Shown here: positions 1 to 7,900 of the stretch, piece after piece
Layout: every line of letters begins with the position of its first letter
How positions within the stretch are numbered: position 1 is the first letter of the stretch
NCBI RefSeq assembly: GCF_029392315.1
Contig: NZ_CP113939.1
Span: 1,240,001-1,304,000 of the forward strand
Direction: 5' to 3'
DNA from: Bifidobacterium sp. ESL0690
GTDB lineage: Bacteria > Actinomycetota > Actinomycetes > Actinomycetales > Bifidobacteriaceae
DNA: 64,000 bases
The notes under the pieces: generated by a model
What the model was told of the DNA's origin: nothing
Database searches by the model: none
What the model saw: the letters and a program-made list of their open reading frames with translations, nothing else
Translations under genes and position numbers: made by a program

Positions 1-266
1 GCCTTTACGCTTCTCATTAGTCTGTCGTCAAGCAGCGATTGAACGCTTGTCCCTAGAAACTCCGCAGTTTCAGCGAGATCGGGAACCGTCCATACGGTAC
101 TGCATTTCATTTTCGCGTACAAGGACTGGCGTGTTATGCCCAACGCGGCTGCCAGAGACGCTTTCGACAGCTTTCGGTCAGCAAGCAGCGCCGCGACGTT
201 CCATGAAACGACGCGCTGCTCGTAACCGCCTGCAGGCTCTCTGTCGTCTTGTTTCTTGTCTGCCAT
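1..266 (-). CDS. XRE-family DNA-binding protein (partial, cut by window start)
   Basis: Reading the minus strand from ATG at 266 gives at least 88 residues running off the left edge. Residues 20-65 form a Cro/C1-type helix-turn-helix: a hydrophobic first helix (NVAALLADRKLS), then KASLAAALGITRQSLYAKMK, where the last part is the recognition helix. The start is supported by AGGGA a few bases upstream and by a consensus promoter at 302-330. The gene is likely a repressor of the element; its C-terminal half is not visible, so its ligand or partner cannot be judged. It points away from the replication genes. Confidence 0.72.
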   Translation of the reverse strand, partial: MADKKQDDREPAGGYEQRVVSWNVAALLADRKLSKASLAAALGITRQSLYAKMKCSTVWTVPDLAETAEFLGTSVQSLLDDRLMRSVK

Positions 267-301
267 GGATTCCCTGTTCTGCTGCCGATGATGCGACACT
301 C

Positions 302-330
302 ATTTTAAGGCAACACTTGAAAAGAGTCAA
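302..330 (-). promoter_or_regulatory. sigma-70-type promoter for the XRE gene
   Basis: On the minus strand TTGACT (330-325) and TAAAAT (307-302) are separated by exactly 17 bases, and the XRE start codon follows 36 bases later. This is the clearest vegetative promoter in the left part of the window. Confidence 0.6.
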
Positions 331-350
331 ACAACATATTACTATGACAG

Positions 351-364
351 TTGTAAACTTACAA
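351..364. promoter_or_regulatory. palindromic operator candidate TTGTAA-AC-TTACAA
   Basis: Perfect 6-base arms with a 2-base centre lie just upstream of the -35 box of the XRE gene. The placement suits autoregulation by that XRE protein; the binding partner is inferred, not shown. Confidence 0.35.
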
Positions 365-698
365 AGACTATTTTAAACTGACGTTTGCCATTTCCTGCCC
401 AGGGTGGTGAAAGTCGGAGAAAGGGGGCTGTCTTCCGCCGTGCCCACGACGAAAGACAGCTATGCAATAACAATCCGCAGCGTTTTCGGGTCTTCTTTGG
501 TAGGGATTCCCGAAAACGGTGCTTTGCATTGTCAGGAGTGTCATCGCACATGTTGAAGTGTATCAGGCGGTCGGGGACGGTATGCTCTCCCGCCGCATCC
601 TATGTTATCCGTTTCATGATTGGCCGTGGTCGGACGCCTGCGCCCCCTCCGGGCGAGCCTGTCGGCCGGGTCACATGCATGCTCGCGCATCCTTCTTC
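365..698. other. gene-free stretch before the replication region
   Basis: About 330 bases without a convincing gene. Open frames here have atypical composition and no ribosome binding site. The stretch may carry the leader of the downstream operon or part of an origin, but I see no iteron array. Confidence 0.3.
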
Positions 699-710
699 GG
701 GAGGACGGCG

Positions 711-950
711 TTGAGCGCGGGTCAGGGGCTTGGTCTCCGACCGGTTCTTCTGTGGCTGGCCGTCTGGGGGACGGGGCCTTCGTTGTTCGCTGCCGGTGCG
801 GTGCTGATTCGCATGGTCTGCCGTCATGTATGGGGCATCCGTATCGGGTGGATGACGGCGGCATCGTTGTCGGTGCTTGCGGTTTGCGCGCCTTGTCTAT
901 CGCTCCTGTGGCTGTTGTGCCGCGGGGATGGGGAAGGGCGGAAGCAATGA
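711..950 (+). CDS. small two-helix membrane protein, coupled to the initiator-like gene
   Basis: A TTG start at 711 is preceded by GGGAGG at 699-704 with six bases spacing, giving 79 residues. Two hydrophobic segments (about 12-33 and 44-66) are separated by a short basic turn (RMVCRHVWGIR), and the tail is charged. Longer upstream ATG starts lack a ribosome binding site. The stop overlaps the next gene's start (ATGA), so the two are translationally coupled. I do not recognise the family. Membrane attachment of replication or control of the initiator are possible roles, but only by position. Confidence 0.5.
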   Translation: MSAGQGLGLRPVLLWLAVWGTGPSLFAAGAVLIRMVCRHVWGIRIGWMTAASLSVLAVCAPCLSLLWLLCRGDGEGRKQ

Positions 951-2257
951 GCTGGCAGTGTACGTCGTGGGCGTTGCGTGAGGCCCCGTGCCCGAACGCC
1001 TCGGCTCGTCTGGTTCTGATCGCCTTGGCCGACAGGTGCCAGCCGGATGGCCGGTCGGCATGGCCGACCATCGAGACCCTGACGGCCGAGGCGCATTGTT
1101 CCAGGGCAACGGTCAAACGCGCCCTTCACGACATGGAGGCGCTCGGCGTCATCCGACGTGGCGACCAGGACCTCGCGCGCCATGACGAGCACGGCCGCTG
1201 GCTTGCCCCGCAATGGCGGCCCATCGTGTGGGAGTGCTGCATGAACGTGGCCTTGGAACAGGTCAGCGAGAAACCCGGCCGGAAGGCCAGGGCGGAACGC
1301 CAAGGCAGGAAAGGCAGAGGGCTCACAACGAGCCCTCAGCATGCTGAACCCGGAAGACCTGATTCCGGTGGGTCCAGAATGAGCCTGCAGACTGAAACGC
1401 GTTCCGGCCATGGTGAACCCGCAAGGAGGTACGCCGGTGAGCCGTCCGGAGGGTTCACTGGTGAGCCACTTGATAGGAAGACAGATATCACAACAAATAG
1501 AACAAATACCCCTCTCTCCCTACGGGAGACCTCCCCGCAAGGGGAGGCCACGCTTCGGAATGAAACCAAGAAAAGCGAGAAGAGTGAGGAAGACGTTGAG
1601 GCCGAGAGACTGTGTGCGGTGATGGCCGAGGTCATGCGTCGCGAGCCGAAACTGCCGGTGCCTCCCGTGTTGGAAGCGACGGCTAACCCGTCCCGTCCGC
1701 GACGCCGGGAGCTTGCGGCGGCGAACCGTCTGATTGCCGTACAAGGGCTTGCCCGTTGCCGAGTGGTCGCGCAATGGGCGCTGCTTCCGGCCGACGGCTC
1801 GCACGGTTCGCTCCGCGACGGGTTCTGGCGCAAGGTCATCACCGGCCCCGCCGCGCTGGAACGCAAATGGGACCGGATCGTCGCACAGATGGCATGCGAT
1901 CCGAAAGGGGCCGTGATGCTGGCACAGGCCGGTGCCGGACCGGCCGAACGTCACCGGGCCATCAAGGTCTCCACGCCCAACGCCAGGGCCGTCCCGGTCT
2001 GGGGTGCGGGAGAGTTCCACACCACCGACGCCCAGACGCATATAGACGGCGACCTGCCCGGCTCCCAATGTCCGCTGTGCCGATACGACGAAAGGAACCG
2101 CGAGAACCACGGCCTCGGCAGGCGCAACGCCGAGGCCAGAAAAGCCCAGGAAAACGCCAAAACGAAATCCGATAAAGCGGGAGACCATCGCCGGTTCCAT
2201 TTCATCGGCGGCGAAGGATACCGCAGGCAACTGGCCGGGAGGGGAAGCGCATCATGA
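947..2257 (+). CDS. winged-helix replication-initiator-like protein
   Basis: 436 residues from the ATG in the ATGA overlap at 947. The open frame extends further upstream but has no support there. The N-terminus (residues about 8-75) resembles the HTH_36/initiator winged helix: SARLVLIALADRCQPDG, then AWPTIETLTAEAHCSRATVKRALHDMEALGVI, where a helix-turn-helix precedes a wing. A low-complexity basic linker (about 100-240) leads to a C-terminal domain; near residue 375 it carries a CPLCRYDERNRENHG zinc-knuckle-like motif. Such proteins head replication or maintenance modules of actinobacterial plasmids and conjugative elements. An initiator role is inferred from domain and position beside WhiB and ParA genes; a transcription factor is the alternative. 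Confidence 0.65.
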   Translation: MSWQCTSWALREAPCPNASARLVLIALADRCQPDGRSAWPTIETLTAEAHCSRATVKRALHDMEALGVIRRGDQDLARHDEHGRWLAPQWRPIVWECCMNVALEQVSEKPGRKARAERQGRKGRGLTTSPQHAEPGRPDSGGSRMSLQTETRSGHGEPARRYAGEPSGGFTGEPLDRKTDITTNRTNTPLSLRETSPQGEATLRNETKKSEKSEEDVEAERLCAVMAEVMRREPKLPVPPVLEATANPSRPRRRELAAANRLIAVQGLARCRVVAQWALLPADGSHGSLRDGFWRKVITGPAALERKWDRIVAQMACDPKGAVMLAQAGAGPAERHRAIKVSTPNARAVPVWGAGEFHTTDAQTHIDGDLPGSQCPLCRYDERNRENHGLGRRNAEARKAQENAKTKSDKAGDHRRFHFIGGEGYRRQLAGRGSAS

Positions 2258-2721
2258 ACATCACCGGTAATCAGGGCAGCCGTACGCCTCTGTGCCGCCA
2301 GTTCCCGCGACGTTGGGCCGACCGCCTGTGGGGCTTGGACGAGGAACTGACCGGCACCAGGACGGGCCGCGAGCTCGCGAGGGCCGGCGCTCTGATCTGT
2401 CGGGAATGCCCGGTGAGGGTCGTATGCCTCGCTTCGGCCATCGTGCGCAAGGACCGTTCCGGCATCCTCGGCGGGTTGTCATGGACGATGCGCAAACAGG
2501 TCACCCGGCTCGCCGCCCTCGACGGGCTGCAACCGGAAGGCTCCGAACGCAAAAGAACCATGGACTTCGCCCGATGGCTCGCAGCGCACCCCGATGCCGT
2601 CGCCAAGGCCAGAAGCATCGAGTCGCGCAACAGGGCCTTTCGGCGCACCGCCGAGAAAGCCGCCAAAGCCGAAGACGGCCCCGAAGCCGAAGTGCGGTCG
2701 GCCCAGTCAGCGCTCTTTTGA
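2254..2721 (+). CDS. WhiB-family iron-sulfur transcriptional regulator
   Basis: 155 residues. The four cluster ligands are visible: C14, then C49-x2-C52-x5-C58, followed by the glycine turn GILGGLSW (residues 70-77) and a basic C-terminal region (RKRTMDFARWL onward) for DNA contact. WhiB proteins bind a [4Fe-4S] cluster and usually act with the primary sigma factor. The start overlaps the stop of the initiator-like gene by ATGA, with GGAGGGG upstream, so it belongs to the same operon. The tail beyond residue 85 is longer than in minimal WhiB proteins and rich in Ala, Lys and Glu. Element-borne copies may tune maintenance or transfer genes. Confidence 0.85.
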   Translation: MNITGNQGSRTPLCRQFPRRWADRLWGLDEELTGTRTGRELARAGALICRECPVRVVCLASAIVRKDRSGILGGLSWTMRKQVTRLAALDGLQPEGSERKRTMDFARWLAAHPDAVAKARSIESRNRAFRRTAEKAAKAEDGPEAEVRSAQSALF

Positions 2722-2765
2722 TGGACGGAACCCGGTTTGTGCCGGGAAACGGGATACGAAATCAG

Positions 2766-2800
2766 GAAATCATGATTTCGGGATATCAAGCATTCATGAA
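2766..2800. repeat. palindrome cluster upstream of parA
   Basis: A perfect 14-base palindrome GAAATCATGATTTC (2766-2779) is followed at 2792 by ATTCATGAA. Related ATCATGA/TTCATGA units recur on the other side of the parA-RHH pair (3697-3739) and again at 4774-4808. Confidence 0.55.
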
Positions 2801-2806
2801 AACAAG

Positions 2807-2826
2807 AAATAAATAAATAAATAAAT
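2807..2826. repeat. AAAT x5 tandem microsatellite in the parA leader
   Basis: Five exact AAAT units lie 17 bases before the parA ATG and just ahead of its purine-rich ribosome binding region. Slippage could change leader length, but no evidence of variation is available here. Confidence 0.6.
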
Positions 2827-2843
2827 CAGGAAAGAAGGAAACC

Positions 2844-3467
2844 ATGAGGATAGCGATAGCGAACGCAAAGGGCGGGGTCGCCAAGACCACCACCGCCATC
2901 TATCTGGCGACGGCCGTCACCGACCGGCACGGGAGAGGAGCGGCCACGGTGTACGACGCCGACCCGCAAAGCTCGGCCAGCCTATGGGCCGACGCCGCCG
3001 AAACCGACGGCACGGGACTGGGCTTCGAAGTCCGACCCGCCAACCTGAGCACCTTGGGACGGCTCGCTGCGCAGGATGGCGGGCCAGCACACGGCGGCTG
3101 GGATTTCGTTGATGCGCCGCCGCAGGGGCGGCTGCTTGAGGCGTCGATCAGGTCGGCGGATTTCGTCGTCATCCCGACCTCGGACTCCCCGCTGGACCTG
3201 CAGCAGGCATGGGCCATGCTCGACGAGGCGAGGAAGACCACCAGCGCGGCCGTGCTCATCGTCCGCGCCGAACGGAACACCACCGCCTTCAAACAGACCG
3301 AACAGGCGCTGCGCGATGCGGCCACACCGCGTTTCGACACAGTGATACCCAAACGCCAGGAAGTCAAGAAGGCCCTGGGGTCAAGGCCCGCCAGAACCTA
3401 CGAGTACCGGGACCTGCTGAACGAACTCGAACAGGTACGCCGCGACATGACGGGGGAGGAACGCTGA
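2844..3467 (+). CDS. parA: ParA-family partition ATPase
   Basis: 207 residues, a short ParA/Soj type without an N-terminal DNA-binding extension. The deviant Walker A is KGGVAKTTT at residues 9-17, with both signature lysines. The A' region is VYDADPQSSASLW and the Walker B region is WDFVDAPPQG. ParA ATPases bind nucleoid DNA with ATP and move plasmid or ICE copies through a centromere-binding partner. The 78-residue ribbon-helix-helix gene immediately downstream (stop/start overlap at 3467) is the obvious partner. AGGAAAGAAGGAAA precedes the ATG. Flanking palindromes are candidate centromere or operator sites. Confidence 0.9.
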   Translation: MRIAIANAKGGVAKTTTAIYLATAVTDRHGRGAATVYDADPQSSASLWADAAETDGTGLGFEVRPANLSTLGRLAAQDGGPAHGGWDFVDAPPQGRLLEASIRSADFVVIPTSDSPLDLQQAWAMLDEARKTTSAAVLIVRAERNTTAFKQTEQALRDAATPRFDTVIPKRQEVKKALGSRPARTYEYRDLLNELEQVRRDMTGEER

Positions 3468-3703
3468 TGCAAGGCAACTACACGCCGATACGACGAGACC
3501 CCTCGCCGCTAAAGGATGTCCTCAATCCGCAGCCCGACGACAAGAACGCAAATGGTGTCTCCGAGCGGAAGGTCATGCTCTCGCTGCGCGTGCCGGCCAT
3601 ATTGAAACGTCGGTTCAAGGCCGAAGCCTCCGCGCAGGGCCGGCGCATGGAGGAATGCCTCATAGAGGCGATCGGCGGGTGGCTTGAAAGCCAGCAATCA
3701 TGA
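3467..3703 (+). CDS. ribbon-helix-helix partner of ParA (centromere-binding candidate)
   Basis: 78 residues, starting one base inside the parA stop (TGATG). The C-terminal half reads KVMLSLRVPAILKRRF followed by KAEASAQGRRMEECLIEAIG: one beta-strand then two helices, as in Arc/CopG/Omega-type proteins. The N-terminal 25 residues are polar and probably flexible, the usual place for contacting ParA. The gene ends inside the palindrome cluster at 3697-3739, which fits a DNA-binding factor that recognises sites next to its own gene and represses the operon. This role is inferred from context. Confidence 0.75.
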   Translation: MQGNYTPIRRDPSPLKDVLNPQPDDKNANGVSERKVMLSLRVPAILKRRFKAEASAQGRRMEECLIEAIGGWLESQQS

Positions 3704-3739
3704 AAGCCTGAATTCAAGGAATCATGAATTCATGAAAAC
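3697..3739. repeat. palindrome cluster, parS/operator candidate (copy 2)
   Basis: Contains TCATGAAAGCCTGAA and the perfect 14-base palindrome TCATGAATTCATGA (3722-3735). The same two elements recur at 4774-4808. The stop codon of the ribbon-helix-helix gene lies in the first unit. Confidence 0.6.
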
Positions 3740-3813
3740 AGGATTCTCGGCGGCAGGCGCGCGTGCGTGTGCCGCCGCCGAACCTATGCGACCATATAAC
3801 AGGTCATCAGGAA

Positions 3814-4755
3814 ATGAACACAAAGGGCAGGGTATTGAGTAAAAAAAGTGGCGAGGCAAAGGAAGCCCCGGAAAAACCCAAAGTGAACAGGACATGGAAG
3901 ATGGTCGCTACAATCGTCGCGGCCATCGCTCTGGTTGTATCCGGCACGGCAGGATGGATGATGTACCGGCATGAACGTGAAGCAGCGAGCTCGGCATGCC
4001 GGCATGACGTCTCGGCCTTGCGGAAGACGATGAAGACGTATACGGGACTGCTGAAAGGCGAGGCGTACGCGATGGCGACGCTTGACCCAGCCATGGTGGC
4101 TGACCCGCACACCATAACGGCGTTGGCGAAGAAGCTCGATGAGAAACAGCCGAAAACGATTTCCTGCGACGCCGACGACATCTTGGCACTGAAAGCCGCA
4201 GACACCTCGGCACGTGACGCCGGAGATTGGTACAGGCTTCATCTGACCGGGCTACGCAAAGCGACGAAAGCGGTCAAGGATTCCCGGACCGACAAGACCG
4301 TCGAACAGGCCAAACAGATACTGAAGAATTCGGACGGGAAAGTGCAGGACGAAGCCGTTCGCGACAGACTCGCCAAAGCCATCGAATCCAGAAACGACGC
4401 GCAGATCGTCCAAGCTATGAACGATGTCAACTCCAATATGCAAGCCAGACAAGCCGCCGACGCACAAGCCCAAGCCAATGCATCTGCCCAGCAGTCGGCG
4501 GCAGAGCGGGGTACGGGAGGCTCGACAGGTAAAGCATCCGGAGACCGGATGCCCGCATACCGGCGACCAAACGGAAACATACCGCAGACGGGAACAGCGG
4601 CACGTCCTTCTCCGGTCCCGTCACGGCCGTCGCCAGGTTCTCAGGCTCCTCCATCCTCCTCCGGACAGAAGCCCGGCTGGGACGGAACCGTGAACTTCGA
4701 CGGCACGGACGACACCAGCGGCGCTTGGCACAACATTTCAATACCGACCGAATAG
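3814..4755 (+). CDS. single-pass membrane protein with coiled-coil ectodomain
   Basis: 313 residues from ATG 3814. A TTG at 3835 (AGGG just upstream) and a GTG at 3763 are alternatives. A lysine-rich N-terminus leads into one transmembrane helix (residues about 30-50, MVATIVAAIALVVSGTAGWM). Then comes a long helical segment rich in Lys, Asp and Ala (about 60-220), followed by a Gln/Ala stretch and a Ser/Pro/Gly-rich tail typical of wall-spanning regions. I do not recognise the family. Genes of this shape often accompany large surface proteins on actinobacterial conjugative elements, and the next gene is the giant adhesin. Confidence 0.6.
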   Translation: MNTKGRVLSKKSGEAKEAPEKPKVNRTWKMVATIVAAIALVVSGTAGWMMYRHEREAASSACRHDVSALRKTMKTYTGLLKGEAYAMATLDPAMVADPHTITALAKKLDEKQPKTISCDADDILALKAADTSARDAGDWYRLHLTGLRKATKAVKDSRTDKTVEQAKQILKNSDGKVQDEAVRDRLAKAIESRNDAQIVQAMNDVNSNMQARQAADAQAQANASAQQSAAERGTGGSTGKASGDRMPAYRRPNGNIPQTGTAARPSPVPSRPSPGSQAPPSSSGQKPGWDGTVNFDGTDDTSGAWHNISIPTE

Positions 4756-4773
4756 CCTTCGGCGGATGCAAGT

Positions 4774-4808
4774 TTTCATGAAAGCCTGAAATCATGAATT
4801 CATGAACC
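4774..4808. repeat. palindrome cluster (copy 3) before the adhesin gene
   Basis: TCATGAAAGCCTGAA followed by TCATGAATTCATGA (4792-4805), matching the copy after the ribbon-helix-helix gene except for a shorter gap. It could place the adhesin gene under the partition-linked regulator. Confidence 0.55.
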
Positions 4809-4936
4809 TCGGATTTCAATACCAAGTCTTTGAGTAGAACCCAGTCCGTCCAATCCCGTGTTTCAAAAGGGAAGAATGGTCCGGTCCCGTAGCGGGTGAG
4901 AACGAGATTCCCTCTGTTTATCCCTTTCCGGGATTC

Positions 4937-4959
4937 GCTTCGGGGAACGTCCCCGAAGC
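4937..4959 (+). promoter_or_regulatory. 10-bp hairpin in the adhesin gene leader
   Basis: GCTTCGGGGA pairs with TCCCCGAAGC around a 3-base loop, followed by CCTTTC and then the AGGAG ribosome binding site (about 4971) and ATG 4983. It is either the terminator of the upstream gene or a leader attenuator. Confidence 0.5.
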
Positions 4960-4982
4960 CCTTTCTGGAACAGGAGCAAAGA

Positions 4983-7900
4983 ATGGGCGGGCCGTACGGG
5001 CGATCCATCGACAGCAATCATCGGAAACACGGATTCGGAAGGATGGCCGTCGTGTTTGCCGTGACAGTGGCCTCGCTGATGGCCGTGCTGGTTCCGTCCG
5101 GCATAGCCTCGGCGGCGGCACTTCCGCCTGGCTATTGGTTCGTGCCGTTCCGCGAAGGGGCGACGTTCAACGGCACGCACGGCTCAAGGCTGGGCCCGCA
5201 GGGCTTCGACAACGGCAATCCGGTCTACTGCATCGAGTCGGGCGTGCCTCTGGGTGCGATCTCGGGGGCGTGGCAGGCGACGGCCGACCATAACGCCATG
5301 GTCGGGGCGACGATGGTCGGCCAGCATCAGGGGGATATGTCTGATATGACGCAGGCTGCCGTCGCCTTCGCGGTTCACGACCACCTCGACCAGGGCGACA
5401 GCCATTGGTCCATCTACCGCACCAAGCAGCTGGAAAACGCTGACATCAACGCGGTTTCGGGCCTTGCCGGCCAATTCTGGTCGCAGGCCGAGGGGGCGTT
5501 GCCCAGCGTCGTGCAGGCCTCGTACAAGTACACGCAGGCCAAACGCACCGGCATCATCGACGCGGGCATCCGCAACTCGTCCGGCCGGTACGTGGCGGGC
5601 TTGTCCTATACGCTGGTCAACACCAACAACCTCGTGAAGTTCGATCAGACCGGCACCAACAGTATCAGTGTGACCACCAACGGCTCCTACCAGCCGATAC
5701 CATGGACGGCCATCGGCAACGGGCATGCGACCTACCAGATCAGGTTCAGCAGCCCCAGCGCGCAGAAACTCGTCTCCGCCAAACAGGACCTGTTCAGCAT
5801 GCGGCAGAACGACCCGACCACGCAGGGAACCATCGAGTTCGACGTGCGCCGCGACTTCCAGCCCACCGTCACGACCGACACCGGCGGCTCCCGCATCCTC
5901 GCACGTGGAGGCCAGGCCCGAGACAGGGTCACCTTCGGCGTCGCCCCGGGCGACGAATGGGTGCCCGGCACCCACGTGACCGCCAAAGGCTACTATTTCA
6001 CCGGCAACCCCGGAACCATGGCCACCGTCCTCGCAAACCAGCAGGGCGAGACACCCGTCGACTACCTGAACCGCGTCAAGACCCGGCTCGGCCAGCCCGC
6101 CGCCACCGCCATGCTCACCACCGACCATCTGGGCATGTTCGATGTCACGGCCCTCAAGGACGGCTCCGCCTACACGAACCCCGAGGACGGGCGCGAGGGC
6201 GACTGGCTGTGGACGATCAGCAAGAGCGACACCCCAGAAACGGAACGCGTCAACGTGCGGGGCGACTGGATCGACCCGTTCGGCAAGGCCGTCGAGGCCG
6301 TCTCCCAACAGGCGCACACCTCCGCATGGAGCGAAGTCGCCGAACCCCATGCCGCCACCGGCGCGGACATCCACGATGTGATCCATATCCACGGCCTGCC
6401 CCGTGATCTCGGCACATTCAAAGGCGACGGAGCCTTCCATTCCGACACGACCACGCTCAGGGTCAAGGTCTGGTGGGCCGGCGCCTCCGGCGGGAACGCG
6501 GGCATCAAGGAAGAGGACGAGAAATACCGTCCCTCCGGCAGCGGCGAACCCGCCCAGGACGCGAACCACAAGCTCCTGCGCACCGCCGACTACGACCTCT
6601 CCAAGCTCATAGCCGCCATGGGGCCCGGATACAAGGGCGACCTCGACATCAAGGTCGCCGGAGGCAAAGGCGGCGACCCGCTCTCCGACGGCACGCAATT
6701 CAGCGTTTCCGCACAGGCGACCGGCTACTACACGTTCACCGCCACCTACGCGGGCTGCGACCGCGCCACGGGATTCTCGACCGCGTACGACGACCCCTAC
6801 GAGTCCACGTTCGTGACCCGCGAGAAACCCGGCCTGATCGACATGACCACCGACACCAGTCCCCAGCGGGTCAAGGTCGGCGAACGCTTCCACGACACCG
6901 CCCACATCAGCGGGGCCAGCAACGCCGTGGACACCCTCACCGACGGCTCGTACCTCGAATTCACCGCCTACAAGGCTGTGCCCGGCAGTCCCGTACCGGA
7001 TGCGGGCACGCTCATCGACCGCGTCAAGGTGACATTGAGTGCCGAACAGTTGCAGCTCCTGCGCCAAGGCCGGCCGATCGACGTCAACAGCCCCGAGACC
7101 GTGAGCGGCACTGCCGGCAACGTCTACTGGCGCGCCAGCTTGCACTCGGATGACGGCACCACCGTCGCCTCGCACGACCTCGGGCTGAAAACCGAGACCA
7201 CCACCATTACGGCAGGCGGGCGCATCAGCTCCAAGGCGCAGCCCATGGGAACCGTGGGCGAACCCCTGCACGACGACATCACCGTGGGCGACGGCATCGA
7301 CGGCAACATCCCCGACGGCAGCACGGTCACCGTCCGAGCCTACCGGTACGACGGCCAGCCCCAGGCATCCCGCGACCAGATGCTCGCCGAGAAGACCTAC
7401 CCGGTCGACACCGCCAGATTCGGCGGACGAGGAAACGGCTCAAGCTACACGTTCCGCGCCGACGGGTTCATCATCGCCAGACCCGGCATGGTCTACTGGG
7501 TCGCCACCCTCACCGACCCCGCCGGAAGGGTGATCGACCAAGGCAGCTACGGCGAGGACACGGAACGCACGCCGGTCCAGGAATACTCGACCACGACCTC
7601 AAGGAAAGTAATCAGCACCCCCGACCCGCACTACGCCGAGAAGACCGACAAGGTCTATGACGTGCTCCACCAGACCGCTTACCGCCAATCCGACGGGGAC
7701 ACCTCGATTCAGATCGGCCAGACCGCGAAAGGCACCACCTACCGGTTCACGCTATGGCGGCAGGGCGAAGGCGACCCATCCGGCGACCGGCAGGTCTGGC
7801 AGGGCGGCAGTCACACGCTGCCCACCATGCCGCGTGACGGTAACGCGCTCAAGACCGACCAGAACCTGAAAAGCGAGACGGTGGGCATCGACCCCTCATG

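Noticed and set aside
385..714. 109-residue plus-strand frame in the left gap
   Set aside because: Arg/Pro-rich, overlaps another frame, and has no ribosome binding site. The supported gene in this place starts at TTG 711.
5184..7271. 695-residue minus-strand frame under the adhesin gene
   Set aside because: It is Gly/Val/Ala-rich as expected for the antisense of a GC-rich gene, and the plus strand has a signal peptide, repeats and an anchor.
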